Below, one piece after another: positions 45,040 to 57,238 of a stretch of DNA of 64,000 bases (within the stretch, counting starts at the first letter, position 1; every line of letters begins with the position of its first letter). Location of the stretch: contig JALBUN010000005.1 of assembly GCA_025174535.1 (NCBI GenBank), positions 976,172-1,040,171 of the forward strand, given 5' to 3'. The translations under genes and the position numbers were made by a program. A model generated the notes under the pieces. That model worked only from the letters and a program-made list of their open reading frames with translations. It was not told the DNA's origin and ran no database searches. The DNA is from Cantharellus purpuraceus. Its lineage: Eukaryota; Basidiomycota; Agaricomycetes; Cantharellales; Hydnaceae.

Positions 45040-46030
45040 TGTAAATAGGTGTCTTAGTTCACACCATTACACAGAACTCAACCAAGTATATTGGTTTTGC
45101 AATGTGTTGTACAGTGTGGTAGTTAACTAAGTTATGTCTACTACATGTGGACCCACACATGTACTTGGGTCCACTGGCTTATGTAATAACTGTTGAAAAT
45201 TTTGCCTTGCTGGGGCAGTGTGGAGAGTAGATTTTGAATAGTGATAGAGGGAGTGATGGTAACTAGGTGTATGCATAGTCAAATTGAAGACATATCTTGG
45301 GAGTATCTTTTTACAAAGTTTGATGAGATTTGATGTGGTCCTTGTCTAGATATTGACAGTTTGAGCAGGGATCAGGAGCAGATAACTCAAATGTGAGTAA
45401 ATGCTTAATAAAAAATCAACCAGTGGCGCTTAGGCTTCGTAAACTGGGATTTGAATATATGCTGCAATACTCTAGAAGGGTATGCCAAAGGTTTGATGAA
45501 ATTCAAGTTCGTTCTGGAGTTATTCCAGAAACAAATAGTTCAGACACTGACAACAAAAACAAGTGAGAGGAAATTCTCTGGTCCATTTCATATCTAGCTA
45601 GGTGTGTTTTATACAAGATATGGGTCCTAAGAGCTTGTGATAAAAGTCCTGAATCATGTGAATCTTGGGAATGAAACTTGTGATAAAAACAAAATGGGGG
45701 TGGAGCCAATAGGGGAAAAAATGATGAAATAAAATATAAAAGAAATATAGGAGAATAGTCCAATGGGTGTGGAGCTTACAGGGGCTTCTCCTCTTCCCTC
45801 CTAACCATTTCCCCTTGCTTTCCTACCTCCTCCTCAACCTCCTGAGCCTCCTATGTGCTCCTGTTCCCCCTCTCTCCTAGCCCCTTATCTCCCCATAATC
45901 AACAATAACTATACATATGCGCCCATAGGGTGCATATATCTATCAAGAAGACAGCATTCCTTAAAGGAATGCCACATACATTAATTATCTATATAACTAT
46001 ATACTATAGTAAGTACCTTGGATACTTACA
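45040..46030 (-). mobile_element. Y-family 5' LTR, split by solo LTR R2
   Basis: Homologous to the solo LTR at 46374-46631 (shared TTAGTTCACACCA, CAGAACTCAACCAAGT, ATAACTATACATATGC, GTACTTACA end). Net length without R2 is about 272 bp. It lies upstream of Y2 gag in the expected orientation. Confidence 0.65.
45191..45904 (+). mobile_element. Solo LTR R2 (714 bp) inside the Y LTR
   Basis: TGTTGAAAATTTTGCC to CCATAATCAACA, flanked by ATAAC at 45186-45190 and 45905-45909. The related LTR at 46490-46510 reads ATAACTATAC without interruption. Distantly related to S1/S2 in sequence order. Confidence 0.85.
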
Positions 46031-47037
46031 TATGCAAAGCTCAGCAGATTTGAATGGAAGGTGCTTCAAAAGGATCTTACTGCCTTTCATGAGGATTGTT
46101 CTAAAGTAAAACACACCAATCCAAAGGCAACACAAAGGAACATTGATGAACATTTGCAGCAATGAATCAGGAGGTACATACACTGTAATATATCATAATG
46201 TGGCATTGACAATTGTATTTCAGTGGTCTGCAGCAATAGAGAGAACAGGGATTAAGGGGTTCTATGTGGCTGTGCATGGGGATGTTGAGCAGTATCATGA
46301 CCTGAAGGCCTGGTTCTCCCCAGTGGCCAAAAAGTTTGTAAAGGATGTTTTGGACCTTGAACTGAAGTGACTGTGTAAGGTTAGACTTAGTTCACACCAA
46401 CACAGAACTCAACCAAGTTATATTGGTTGTGCTATGTGCAACAGTGGTGTGGTAAAATCTAAGTTTGGATCCACATGTATACTTGGGCCCACTTGATTAT
46501 ATAATAACTATACATATGCACCCTATGGGTGCACATATCTATCAAGAAAAGCACAACTCCTTAAGGAAATGCTGTATATACTGTATTAATATATACTACT
46601 CTATTGTAAGTAAGTACCTAGGGTACTTACAGACTGCCACTCCAAATGGAGTCCTATGTGGTTGCAGGCTTTGACAAGAGTAAGCATAGGTGTACCTTGG
46701 TATATACTCACTGTTCATAACTAGAAACAGCACATCATCAGTCTACTCATTTAGGAAGAAAAGCAGTTGTTAGCCAGTGCTGTCAAATGATACAAGAAGG
46801 ACTGGGTATGTGCTTCATTGCTGGTTAAAGATGATCAGAACTAATGGTTATCAAGTAAATACCCTCCAGAAAAATAAGATACTAGACAAGACATTGATGA
46901 ACTATGATAATTATGAGTGGCAAGTGGTAGAAAACTGGGGAGTTACCCTCCATGGGTGGCCCCTCAAGAAAGTGGTTAATCCAGCAAAGGCTGGGTCTCA
47001 AGGTGACTTAAATTGGCTACACCAGGCATTGAAGAAT
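46031..47037 (+). pseudogene. Decayed agaricomycete protein gene (gene P), 5' part, split by a solo LTR
   Basis: Plus-strand frames encode EWKVLQKDLTAFHEDCSKV, GIKGFYVAVHGDVEQYHDL...KKFVKDVLDLELK, then, across the solo LTR at 46374-46631, LPLQMESYVVAGFDK, and VVENWGVTLHGWPLKKVVNPAKAG...LNWLHQAL. The last block is a pattern I have seen in many uncharacterised mushroom proteins ('...G..L.GWP......NP......L..L..AL'). In-frame stops are present. The frame continues at 57003 after the Gypsy insertion. The function is unknown; it may itself belong to a transposon. Confidence 0.5.
46374..46631. mobile_element. Y-family solo LTR (258 bp) in gene P
   Basis: TGTAAGGTTAGAC to GGGTACTTACA with perfect GACTG duplications at 46369-46373 and 46632-46636. 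Removing it joins the gene P frame (LDLELK to LPLQMES, with one stop codon between). Confidence 0.85.
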
Positions 47038-47564
47038 TGTTACGCACTAGGTCCAATTGGGGTCAGAGATTGGATCGGAGGTCGGGTCAGAGGTTGGGTC
47101 GGAGTCGGAGTATGTTGTGGGGGTCAGAACGGACTTGGCTTCAGCTTATGTGCTGCACCCTCACTAATACCGGTGTCCGAGATTTCGGAGACAGAGTACG
47201 ACTTAGAGAGTTAGGATCGGACTTAGGAGCTAGGCGTGATTCAATATTCGAACTGGGGAATGAAGTCCCCAGTCGGGCAACTTAAATACATATTTGAAAT
47301 CTAATAATAATTACTCCAGTGATGGGTCTCCGAGGCCAACGGCCTTATGTGAGTATGTCCGAGTCCGACGGGGATGGATGTCCGGGTTCCTATGGTGATG
47401 CTGATGCATCAATCGGAACCAGAGATGGATGGGCGGAATCGGCGGTGACAATCGGACAGGTAAATGGAGACGTAGCAGTTTCCAAATGGAGTTTAGATTT
47501 CATATGCGCGGGGATCTGAGGGGATTGGACGGGGATCTGGATGTTAATGAATATAGTCATAACA
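47038..47564 (-). repeat. G1 LTR (3' LTR)
   Basis: 527 bp, TGTTACGCACTAG...AGTCATAACA on the plus strand; pairs with 56476-57002. The minus-strand side next to it (GGAGAGATAC) could be a short polypurine tract. Confidence 0.92.
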
Positions 47565-48117
47565 GTATCTCTCCATTTAAGGCCGAGCCCCTGAGGCCTC
47601 ATGTCCGTGGATTGAATAGGTGAGACAATTGGGCGTGGTCGGAGTTATACTGGGGGTCTGACATATAAAAGGAGGGGCATGATTGAGGTCTTATCCTCAA
47701 CGATGTCAAACCCTTTGGCAAGCATGAGCGTGGCTGAGCTGGAGCAGTTGCTCTTGGCCCGATGGAAGGAAGAGGAAGAGGAGCGGAAACGGAAAGAGGA
47801 GGAGGAAGCAGAACGGAGACGGAAGGAGGAGGAGGAGGCGGAACAGAGATGGAAGGAGGAGGAGCAGCGATGGAAAGAGGTGGCGAAAATGGAACGGAGA
47901 AGGAAAGAGGAGGAAGCGAAGGCCAAGAGGGCCCACATGGTGAAGGAACTTGCAGCAGCGATGGAGGCTGCGAGGCGGCCATGGAGGTAGAGGAGGAGGT
48001 GACCGGGGCAGGGGAAACCAGCCACCCAGGAAGTCCGAGTGTACCAATACGGCCAGGGACCCCGGAAGTCGCCATCATCTCCGTTACACGGACGGAGGCG
48101 ACTCATTCGAGGATTGT

Positions 48118-50356
48118 TGTTTTGGAACCCACAAAATTATGGTGTTAGGGCAAACTCTAAATCACCACAATTCCGTGAATGAACAGCTGAGAAGAATATC
48201 AAACCCTGCTGCAGCACAACTCCAGAAACAATTTAACGTTTGTGCTTTGGTTACAATCCTTTGTATTGGTCAATGCAGACTATACGCAGAAAAGGTAATA
48301 CGTTTCTTAGCAGCAAGAAATGAATAAGACTTCCAGAGTCTAGAGTTCACGGACGCTTAGGGGTCCAGATATTCCAAAAAGAGGGGAATGCACTTAGAGG
48401 CTAAAGGAAGTAGGTGGATGGATCCAACCGTCCAACCAGTGACACTCTGAAGCGGGTAACAGCAATGTGTGAAGTAGTCTAGCAACTGCTTCACACAAGT
48501 TCAAGATTCTAATGCTCTGCAAAGGCAGTACACACTGTCAAGAATTTATTCAAGGAATATTACAATCTATTGGAGCAAGAAGGGGGAGTTTTATGATAAG
48601 AAAAAGTTGTGAAAAGTTTGGGAATTTTTTGATTAAGGGATGAGGAGGTGTTTTTCGATTTTATTTTGTGAGCCATCCTTTCGTTCTACGGGGGTGGCTA
48701 CTACTCAAAAAGAGAGGTATTATGATGATTTTCATTCGTCATAAACCTCAAGTCAAACGGGTAAAAACTCCTTTCTCTGTAAAAATTTTTTCCCCATGAC
48801 ATCACATATTATCAGTATCCACATCATTTCTTTTATCATATGTTTCAATCTTACTAAAAGGCTTTTTTATCATGTGATTGTCAAATTGTATATTAACTAC
48901 AACTGTGTACGAGTATCAAGAAGGAGATTCATTACTCTTAATCCCTTCCAAGCTGCAAACAAACAGCTTGTGTCAACTTTCTGTCGTTCCTGGAATAACT
49001 CCTAAACGACCTATTCGATTGGAAATCTTTTGCATATCCCATTAGGATATTGCATCAACTATTGCTATCTCAAATTACGAACGATTTGGATCATTACATC
49101 CATTTCTATTAAGCAAACACTTTTTCGAAGTGTTGCTATTCCCATTTCTGCTCAAATATTTCGCAGAAGTCCCAGTTCTTAACCAAATATTCTGATATTT
49201 GGTAACATTACTCTACTAAACAATATCTTTCCATCGACCCCGCATATATCTGCATCCTTGCAGTAATTGCTCCCCTATTCAAAAATCTACTTCGCCACCA
49301 TCCCTCACCATCATTTTACACTCACCCACAACACCCCTCCATATCTTTTCTTAACACACACTAGTAACTTGAACAAGAGCATTAATGGCAGGACTATCGA
49401 CAGACAATCTCACCCTGTAGATTTGTAGTCACGTGAGGCAGATACTACACTCACGCCCAAAGCAGGAATATCACTACTTCGAGTGCAATCAAGTACAGTT
49501 ACACAACTGTAAAAGATCCTTGAACTGGTAATCAACAGTTACTGAGATAGAGGATGACACTGTATGTCACTCTAGTCACACTGGTGTGCAGAAGATGGGT
49601 AGAATATGATGATATGTTCTTCTTTCAGAGGCAGAATGGCCTCCTTATATATTGTATTTACAGGGGCTGACTAATGCTTCTGGAATATTCTACCTATTAA
49701 TAGATGGAAACTACTGGAAGGTTGTGGAAGGGGGAAGAAAGGGGTAGAATATTCCAAGCCAATCACAGGATCTGATCACAGTACTAACACTGATCAGGAG
49801 CTGAATAATGGTTCTGGAAAGTTCTATCTAATAATAGAGGGAAACAGCTAGAATATTCCAAGGCAATCACCTGATTTGATCACCCATCAGCTGATCTGAT
49901 CCCTGAGCTAGGCACTGATCAGGCAAAAAGAAGGGTGTCCACCCTGTTTTCTGCACTGGTTTGGACAGCCATGGATAGCCACATGTCAGGTGATGATCTG
50001 CATGGAAAATAGTGCCCTGAGAGGCTGTGGTTGTGAAGTTAGAGAATATTTATTGATCAGAGACATCTGAGCTTGAATTCAGGCTGAATGCCTGGTCCAA
50101 AGGTGGATAGCCGGCTGTGTGAAGGTTTGTGGGCGCCTATGGGTCCATAACTGTAGCACAGCAAAAATAAATGATTCTGGGCTGAGTTCTGCATGGAATA
50201 TTCCCGGAAAAATATGGAAAAATAGAGAATATTTGAATAAGTCCATTCCAGGTACAAGCATCAAATATATGCTGATATTTAGGAATGGAAAAGCAAAGTA
50301 TAGCACATTGGTGCTGCATAAATGGAATTTGATAGGGAAAAGGTGGTTCCCATACA
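48118..50356 (+). mobile_element. X-family solo LTR, copy X5, split by solo LTR N
   Basis: TGTTTTGGAACCC to GGTTCCCATACA, flanked by perfect ATTGT duplications (48113-48117, 50357-50361). About 1,413 bp without the nested LTR N. It is the best evidence that X is an LTR with 5-bp target duplication. Confidence 0.9.
48536..49356. mobile_element. Solo LTR N (821 bp) inside X5
   Basis: TGTCAAGAATTTATTC to TTTTCTTAACA, flanked by CACAC at 48531-48535 and 49357-49361; uninterrupted X copies read GTACACACTAGTAAC. Weakly similar to the R/S LTR group. Third level of nesting (gene P, G1, X5, N). Confidence 0.85.
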
Positions 50357-51683
50357 ATTGTCACTGCGGAGGACTTGCCGTTACGTCCGCGGGCATGGCC
50401 CTTATTTGAGTTAGGGGCAGCTGAGGAAGATGATGCGGCGGAGATGGAGAGGGCGGAGGTGGAAGCAGATCCCGATGCCAATGTGGAGCTCAATGCAACT
50501 GCAGAGCCCGAGGCGGGCGTGGATATTGGGACGGATGCGGAGCCAGATCCTACTTCGAATTCTTACGAGGAGATGGCTTGGGTAGCTGCGGTCGAGGCTC
50601 GCAAAAGAGCGGAGCTCTATGCTGCTACCACTAAGAAGAACCTCAATGTCGCGGTCTTTTCCCTGAAGGCATACCTGAGTGCTGATACAGAGAAGCGAGA
50701 GGCGGACCGGAGGGTCATATGGTGCAAGGCAGAGAGTCGCGTGTTGGCGACCCGTAAGAAGGAGCTGTGTGTCGCGAGGTCGGCGATCCAGCTTCGGAAA
50801 GCGTGAGATGGAGAAGGCGGTGGCAGAACAGCAGGACAAGGAGGAGGAGAGGGAACGCTTGGAGGCCACAGTGAGAAGGGGCGGGCCACCCAAGGCTCTG
50901 GCTCCAACGGAGCCATTTGGCGGACCCGGCATAACTTGCGACTTATGTCATGATGCGGGTGTGGAGTGCGTGTGGCCTACCGGCCCAACTCGCCAACTTT
51001 GGTCCTGCAATTGTTGTCGGGGTCAGAAAGGAGGGTGTAGGATCGATGGGAAGTTCGATCCCCGGAGTCGGAGCGTCAAGCCCCGATTAGTGGTACAAGG
51101 AGGGGCAGAGAAGGAATCGGAGGGTCGTCCGACCAAAAAGAGGCGGACGGAGACGGGTGCTGTGGCAGCCAGGGGTAGTGGTGTCGGATTGGAAGGGGTG
51201 ACGACCGGTGCAGGTATGGGGCGCGTTTCGGCGCCCAATAGCACTGTGGGCCAGCTTATCCGGCTGGTTAACCTACAGTCGGAGCACCTTCGGCGGACGG
51301 AGGGGTTGTTGGTAGACTTGGTGAGGACGATGAAACGGAAGGAGGTTCTGGAGGGTCATTGGACAGCCGAGTTACGTTGGTTGCGGAAATTCATGGCCCT
51401 GTTGGACGAGGATTCAGACATGGGAGATGAGAAGGATTGGGTGTCGGATGTAGAGTGATGAGGAGTCGGAGACAGCATTGGAGACGGAGCCTGAGGTAGA
51501 TAAGGGAAAGGGGAAAAGGAAATGCAATGTATAAAATAAAAATGAAAATGATTATAAATTTTGGAACGGAGAAAGAATGAGGCGGAGTGATTCCTTTGGA
51601 GCCTTTTGAGCAGGCTGGTAATTTCCCTTGACTTGTAATAAAATGGTGATGCAAAATAATAGAATTAGCATTAGTAATCAAAC

Positions 51684-54600
51684 TTAAAGATTCATAAGAG
51701 GGCCAGGTTTGTCTGGATAAGCGGAGTGAAAATCGGAGACGGATTCGGATGCGTGATCGAGTTTGGATGCGGAGATCCATGAAGACTCTTCATCGGTGCC
51801 TTCGTATCCAGTCCATTTGACTAAGTACTGGAGCTTGCACTTGTCGATGGTCGATCTTCGAGTCCAGGATCTTGGATATCTCATATTCATTGTCTCCTTC
51901 GATGATGATCGGGGGAGGTGGAGGTTGTGTGCGACTGGAGATCTCGTTTGTGGTAGCGGGTTTGAGCATTGATATATGGAAGACCGGATGAACTGCTCGG
52001 AAGTGGTCTGGGAGGCGGAGGGTGAAAGACCTGCTGCCCACGCGAGCAATGACCTCATAAGGACCTAAGTATTTCTCGGAGAGTTTCTTCGATGGACGGG
52101 TGGTCCGGAAGTGTTCGGCCTTAACGAATACTTGGTCTCCAATTTGCAGGTCCGGAGCCAGGATGCGTCGGTCTGCGGAGACTTGATATTGTTTCTGGGC
52201 ATCGGAGATGGTCTCTCGGAGATGTTGGTGTAGTTGATCGAGGTCGGTTACGAATTGGCGGGCTTTGGTGGAGGCAAGTTCTTTCTTGGGGTGGACAGAG
52301 ATGTTCGGATGGTAGCCTTTGTTAGCAAAGAATGGAGAGATGCCAGTAGTCACATTTGGAGCATTGTTGTAGGCAAACTCTGCGATCGGAAGTAGATCAG
52401 CCCAGTTGTCTTGTTGATAGTTACAATAGATTCGGAGATATTGTTCCAGTGACTGATTCATTCGTTCTGTTTGTCCGTCTCCTTCAGGGTGGTATCTGGA
52501 GGTGAAATGGAGCTTCATGTCAAGAGCCTTTCCTAATGTGCGGAAGAAGGAGGACACGAACTCTGAACCCCAATCGGACATGACATGCGACGGGACTCCG
52601 TGTTTGGAGAATATGTGGAGAACGAACAATTTAGCTAGCAAGGCGGAGGTGATGGTGTCATGCGTCAGAATGAATAGTGACTGTTTGGTGAACCTGTCGA
52701 CAATCACGAGTATGGTGTCATATCCGAGCGATGGGGGGAGCTTCTCTATGAAGTCCATGGAGATGGAGTTCCATGGTTGCTCCGGGATCGGAAGTTGTTT
52801 GAGTGCATACACGTGGTGCAGGAGTTACAGTAGTGTTGAATGTATTCCCGCATTTTTGGCCATACATAGTCTCGTCGGATTAATCCTTGTGTGCGATTTT
52901 GCCCAAAGTGGCCGGAGATCGGGTGATCATGATAATACTGCAAAACTCAGAGTCAGAGGCTGTTGGCGTCGGGGACGTATATCCGGTTGTTGTGTCGGAG
53001 GTGTCCTTCGGGGTCAAGTGACCATTTCGGATCGGAAGGGTTGTCCAAGTGTTTAACTGCAACAGGATTGGATCGGAGTGATGAGCAGATGTCAGAACGG
53101 AGTTGGTCGATGTCCATAATGGTGACAGCTCGGAGAGTGGGAGTCATGAGGGTGGATGCTCATAGGGACGATGCCAGCTGCTCGTTAGTAAACACAGGAT
53201 GAAAGTTGTGGGGGTTTACAGTGGCATAGTCGCTATTCCCCTCTTTAGGGTAGACGTCCCAGCGTCTAGTTAGCGTGTCGGGCTTTGCTCCGAGTCAACC
53301 TGGACGGAAACGGATAATGAGATTGAACTGAGATAGGTATTCGGACCATCGGACCTGTCTCCAGGTGAGCAGTTTCGTTGTGGAGAAGTATTCCAAGTTC
53401 TTGTGGTCAGTTATGACGTCCACCAGATCGGAGGGACCTTCAAGGTAGTGTCTCCATATCCAGAAGGCTTCATATATGGCAAGGAGCTCTTTGTCATGGA
53501 CGTCATAGTTCAGTTTGGGGGGCGTAAATGTATGCGAGTGAAAACCGATCGGGTGGACTTGTCCGTCGTCCGGAGAGATGATGGACAGGATCGCGGCAAG
53601 TGCATAGTTGGAGGCGTTGGTCTCTAATAGGATGGGAACATCTGGAACCCAATGAATCAGTATTGGAGCGGAAGTAAAGGCCTTTTTCAAGGTCTCAAAA
53701 CTCTGTCTACATTCGTCAGTGAAATTCCATTGGATACCCTTCCTAGTGAGTTGGGTGAGCGGAACAGTGATATCGGAGTAGCCGTGAATAAAGCGGCAGT
53801 AGAAGTTGGCGAACCCGAGGAAGGACTGTACGTCCTTGACTTTCTGGGGTTCTGGCCATTCCTGTATGGCTTTGATTTTGTCGTCAGACATTGTTAATCC
53901 TGCCGGGGAGAGGATATAGCCTAGGTATTCAACCAAGTCGGAGTGGAATTCGCATTTGTCAGCACGGGCAAAGAGGCCATGCTTTCGGAGACATTGGAGT
54001 ACCTCTCAGACATGTGTCCGATGTTCTTCTTCGTTGTCTGAATATACCAGAATGTCGTCTAAGTAAACGAGGACGGTCACGTTGAGGAGGTCGGCGAAGG
54101 TATCATTCATGAACTTCTGGAAGGCGGCCGGAGCATTGGTTAGTCCGAAGGGCATGACACATCACTCGAAAGATCCATATTGTGTGCGGAAGGTCATTTT
54201 CCATTCATCGCCTTCTCGGATGCGGACTAGATGGTAGGCGTGTTGGAGATCTATTTTGGAGTAGATCTTAGCCTTTTGAGGACTCTTGAGTAGGTCCACA
54301 GTGTGGGGTATGGGGTATCGGTCTTTCTTGGTGATCTTGTTGAGCCCACGGAAGTCGACGCATAGATGGAGTGATCCGTCCTTTTTATGGACAAATAGGA
54401 CCGGAGCTCCATGAGGAGATAGGGATGGGCGGATGAAGCCCGTGGCCAAGTTCTCGTCTATGAATGTTCGGAAAGCCAGTAGCTCTTTTTGTGATAGCGA
54501 GTAGATAGGGCCAAGCAGAGGGGTGGAGTTGTCATCCAGTTCGATCTTGAGATCATATGGTCGGTGTTCTGGTAGGGAGTCGGCTTTAGACTTGCTGAAC

Positions 54601-56443
54601 ACGTCGGCGAACTCATGATACTCCTTGGGAACCATAGAGAGGTCCAGTGGAGTGGATCAGGCAGAATGAGCGGTGAGGAATATCGGATCGGAGAGGTGGA
54701 CCTGGAATGTGTGAGAACCGTCCAGCTTGCTTAGTCTGGCAAAGACCATAGCATCCACCATCAATATAAACAGAGGGGTAGACGGAGTATCTATCGGAGC
54801 GGGGTCAGCGGAGGCGGAAGATAATTTCGCACCTATAGTTGCTGGTGATGTCAGGGATGACACAGCCTGTGCTGGAGAACAGAATGTGATATGGCCCAAT
54901 GCCCAGTCAATCAACGGATTGTAGCGGGTGAGCCAGTTATGTCCAAGAACCACAGAACAGCTGGAGTCAAGTGGAGTAACATAGAATGTAAGGGTCTGGA
55001 TTTCTCCAACAGAAAAATGGATAGACAGATCTATAGCTCGTGAAATAACAGCACTAGTAGTGCCATCAAATAATCGGAGTGGTATCGGAGTTATGGTGTA
55101 TATATGGAGTTTATGTAAATCGGAAAAAGAGGAATTGAGGAAACAGTGAGTAGAACCGGAGTCAATTAATGCTTGAATAGTGGTATCGGGAATGGAGTCG
55201 GAGTGGACGAGGAGGGTAAGGGAGTTGGAGTGGGAAAGAGCGGATGCGTTCAGGTGGACCTCGTCTGTCGTACGGGGAGTACCAATGCAGCCCTCAGCCT
55301 GTACGGAGGCTATAGGACTGCTTACTATTTTTTTTGGTCTGTTGTGGCGTTGGTGGTGCGGCCCTTTGCCTTTGCTGTGGACGAGGTTGCCTTGTTGCAA
55401 TCCTTGGCTTGGTGACCAGGCTTTCCGCAGAACAGACAGAGGTTGTTGTCCATGTGGCGCTGGCGTTCCTGCTGGGTAAGTTTCCCATCCTTTCCCAGCT
55501 TGGTGGAGAGGTCCAGAGTACTCTTGCGAGCTCCGGAGTTATTGCTGGTGCCGGAGTTGTTCTGACTGGAACCAGAAGCGGCAGCGTTACCAGTGTTTGA
55601 TTTCTGGCCTGAATTGGTGGTGGCCCGCTTATTGGACCCCTTGTTGGACTTTGGAGTTTTGTCCGATGATTTGTCCGATTTGTTGTTAGCTGAATTTTCG
55701 CGGGAGACCTTGGATTAACGTTCCCAATAACGGGCATCGATGGATTGGGCGAGCTTGCGAAGGTTAACCAAAGTATCTGGCTTACTGACACGTGATATCT
55801 TGTCCTTGATGCGGGATGGGAGTCCAACGTAAAATTGGCGTCGGAGTGCGGCGTTGCCCCATTGGACTTTCGGAGCTAGCTGCTGGAAACTCACAATGTA
55901 TTTTGCGATTTTGTGATTTTCCTTCATCCGAAGTCAATCGAGTTCATTCTCGGCATCGGCCTTGGGGTTGTACGGACCAAAATTGGTCTGAAGTTCGGAG
56001 ATGAAGTCGGAGTAGTCCTCTGACCATATTGGGTCATCGGAGTCGTCCATGAGCGCTGGCTCAAAGTAGTCCAGTGCGGTGCCCTTGAGATAGGACATGG
56101 CAAAGGTAACCTTCGCCCGATCGGATGTGAATGCGTCAGGGCGATCGCAGAAATTCAACCGGCATTGCACCAAGAATGGCTGGAGCGTGCGCAGATCGGA
56201 GCCATCGAATGGGTCAGGTTCTCGGACCTTGGTCTGGGACTTAGGGGCTTGTGGGTTACGGATGCTGCTGGCGAGCAGGGAGATGGCTTGCGCCAGATTT
56301 GGAGAGGGCGGGGTGTCGTCTTCTTCATTGACGGCCTCTATGTGGTCCGTCGGTTCTTCGACGACCTCGGGGATGGTGTCGATGCTGGGGGCGGGTACCT
56401 CAACGATTCATGCGCGTTCGGAATTGGCGGTGGATCGTGGCAT
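51684..56443 (-). pseudogene. G1 gag-pol polyprotein (decayed): gag, protease, RT, RNase H, integrase, chromodomain
   Basis: Order on the minus strand: gag from MPRSTAN (56443) with SYLKGTALDYFEPALMDD and zinc knuckle CLFCGKPGHQAKDC (about 55380-55430); retropepsin LIDSGSTHCFL (55150); RT with VPKEYHEFADVFSKSKAD, FRGLNKITKKDRYPIP and [11 protein letters not shown] (about 54050); RNase H start (LETNASNYALAAIL, with N for the usual D of ETDAS); H2C2 integrase finger with HDHPISGHFG, core SMDFIEKLP, DWGSEFVS and NQSLEQYLR; GPYEVIARVGSRSFTLRLP; chromodomain LQYLVKWTGYEGTDEESSW (about 51770-51830). Several stops interrupt it, including SFE-stop-CVMPFG where W is expected and HV-stop-EVL; both fit single transitions. 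Not autonomous now. Confidence 0.9.
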
Positions 56444-56475
56444 TGGTAGGAGTGAGTATGGCAGTTCGAATATAC

Positions 56476-57002
56476 TGTTACGCACTAGGTCCGATTGGGG
56501 TCGGAGATTGGATCGGAGGTTGGGTCGGAGGTTGGGTCGGAGTCGGAGTACGTTGTGGGGGTCAGAACGGACTTGGCTTCAGCTTATGTGCTGCGCCCTC
56601 ACTAATACCGGTGTCCGAGATTTCGGAGACAGAGTACGACTTAGAGAGTTAGGATCGGACTTAGGAGCTAGGCGTGATTCAATATTCGAACTGGGGAATG
56701 AAGTCCCCAGTCGGGCAACTTAAATACATATTTGAAATCTAATAATAATTACTCCAGTGATGGGTCTCCGAGGCCAACGGCCTTACGTGAGTATGTCCGA
56801 GTCCGACGGGGATGGATGTCCGGGTTCCTATGGTGATGCTGATGCATCAATCGGAACCAGAGATGGATGGGCGGAATCGGCGGTGACAATCGGACAGGTA
56901 AATGGAGACGTAGCAGTTTCCAAATGGAGTTTAGATTTCATATGCGCGGGGATCTGAGGGGATTGGACGGGGATCTGGACGTTAATGAATATAGTCATAA
57001 CA
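56476..57002 (-). repeat. G1 LTR (5' LTR)
   Basis: 527 bp, pair of 47038-47564. The gag start codon lies 33 bp away on the minus strand. Confidence 0.92.
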
Positions 57003-57238
57003 AGAATGGAATATGTAGGTGGGAAAAGCTAAGTGAAGAGTTGACATGCCGGATAGAGGAGAATCATGCTTGGGAGGCTGCCAGTGAAGAGGTCTATAAA
57101 CACTGTAAGGTGTCAGTGCACAAGGGTGTGCCTAAGAACTGTCATATTATTTTTAATGAGGATGAGGGTGAGGAAATGGAGGAAGGTGTTGTAAGATTAA
57201 GTAGACAGATAGCAAACAGTAGAATAAGAGCATAGAAT
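57003..57238 (+). pseudogene. Gene P, 3' part after the G1 insertion
   Basis: After the AGAAT duplication the plus frame continues GICRWEKLSEELTCRIEEN...VYKHCKVSVHKGVPKNCHIIF and an acidic stretch, then stops. Joined to the LNWLHQALKN frame before G1 it gives the 'L..AL..G.C.W..LS..E' pattern common in uncharacterised agaricomycete proteins, which supports insertion of G1 into one gene. Confidence 0.5.

Larger units (their letters stand above)
47703..51458 (+). pseudogene. Opposite-strand ORF of G1: charged coiled-coil plus Cys-rich zinc-finger-like protein, interrupted by X5
   Basis: The plus strand begins MSNPLASMSVAELEQLLLARW followed by a long Lys/Glu/Arg coiled coil. After one frame change the frame TEATHSRIV runs into the X5 insertion at 48118; deleting X5 and one ATTGT restores ...RIVTAEDLPLRPRAWPLFELG exactly in frame at 50362. 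A second frame change precedes a Cys-rich domain (CDLCHDAGVECVW, SCNCCRGQKGGC; about 50936-51045), then a basic segment (KKRR) and leucine-rich helix. The long plus-strand coding potential opposite to pol direction shows G1 carried an extra antisense gene. Function unknown; nucleic-acid binding is plausible. Confidence 0.65.
47038..57002 (-). mobile_element. Full-length chromodomain Gypsy LTR retrotransposon G1
   Basis: LTRs 47038-47564 and 56476-57002 are both 527 bp, TG...CA, and flanked by AGAAT duplications (47033-47037, 57003-57007). Gag-pol is on the minus strand; the 3' part of the interior holds an opposite-strand ORF broken by nested LTR X5. Length is 9,965 bp, of which 2,244 bp is the nested insertion with its duplication. 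LTR differences I noticed are transitions (C/T or G/A). Confidence 0.93.

Noticed and set aside
47599..48106. Minus-strand Ser/Pro/Phe-rich frames opposite the G1 coiled-coil ORF
   Set aside because: They are complementary to the Lys/Glu-rich repeat and read as low-complexity shadows; the plus-strand frame joins in frame across X5.
48796..49005. 69-codon frame in LTR N
   Set aside because: Non-conserved Ile/Phe-rich frame within a solo LTR; chance ORF.
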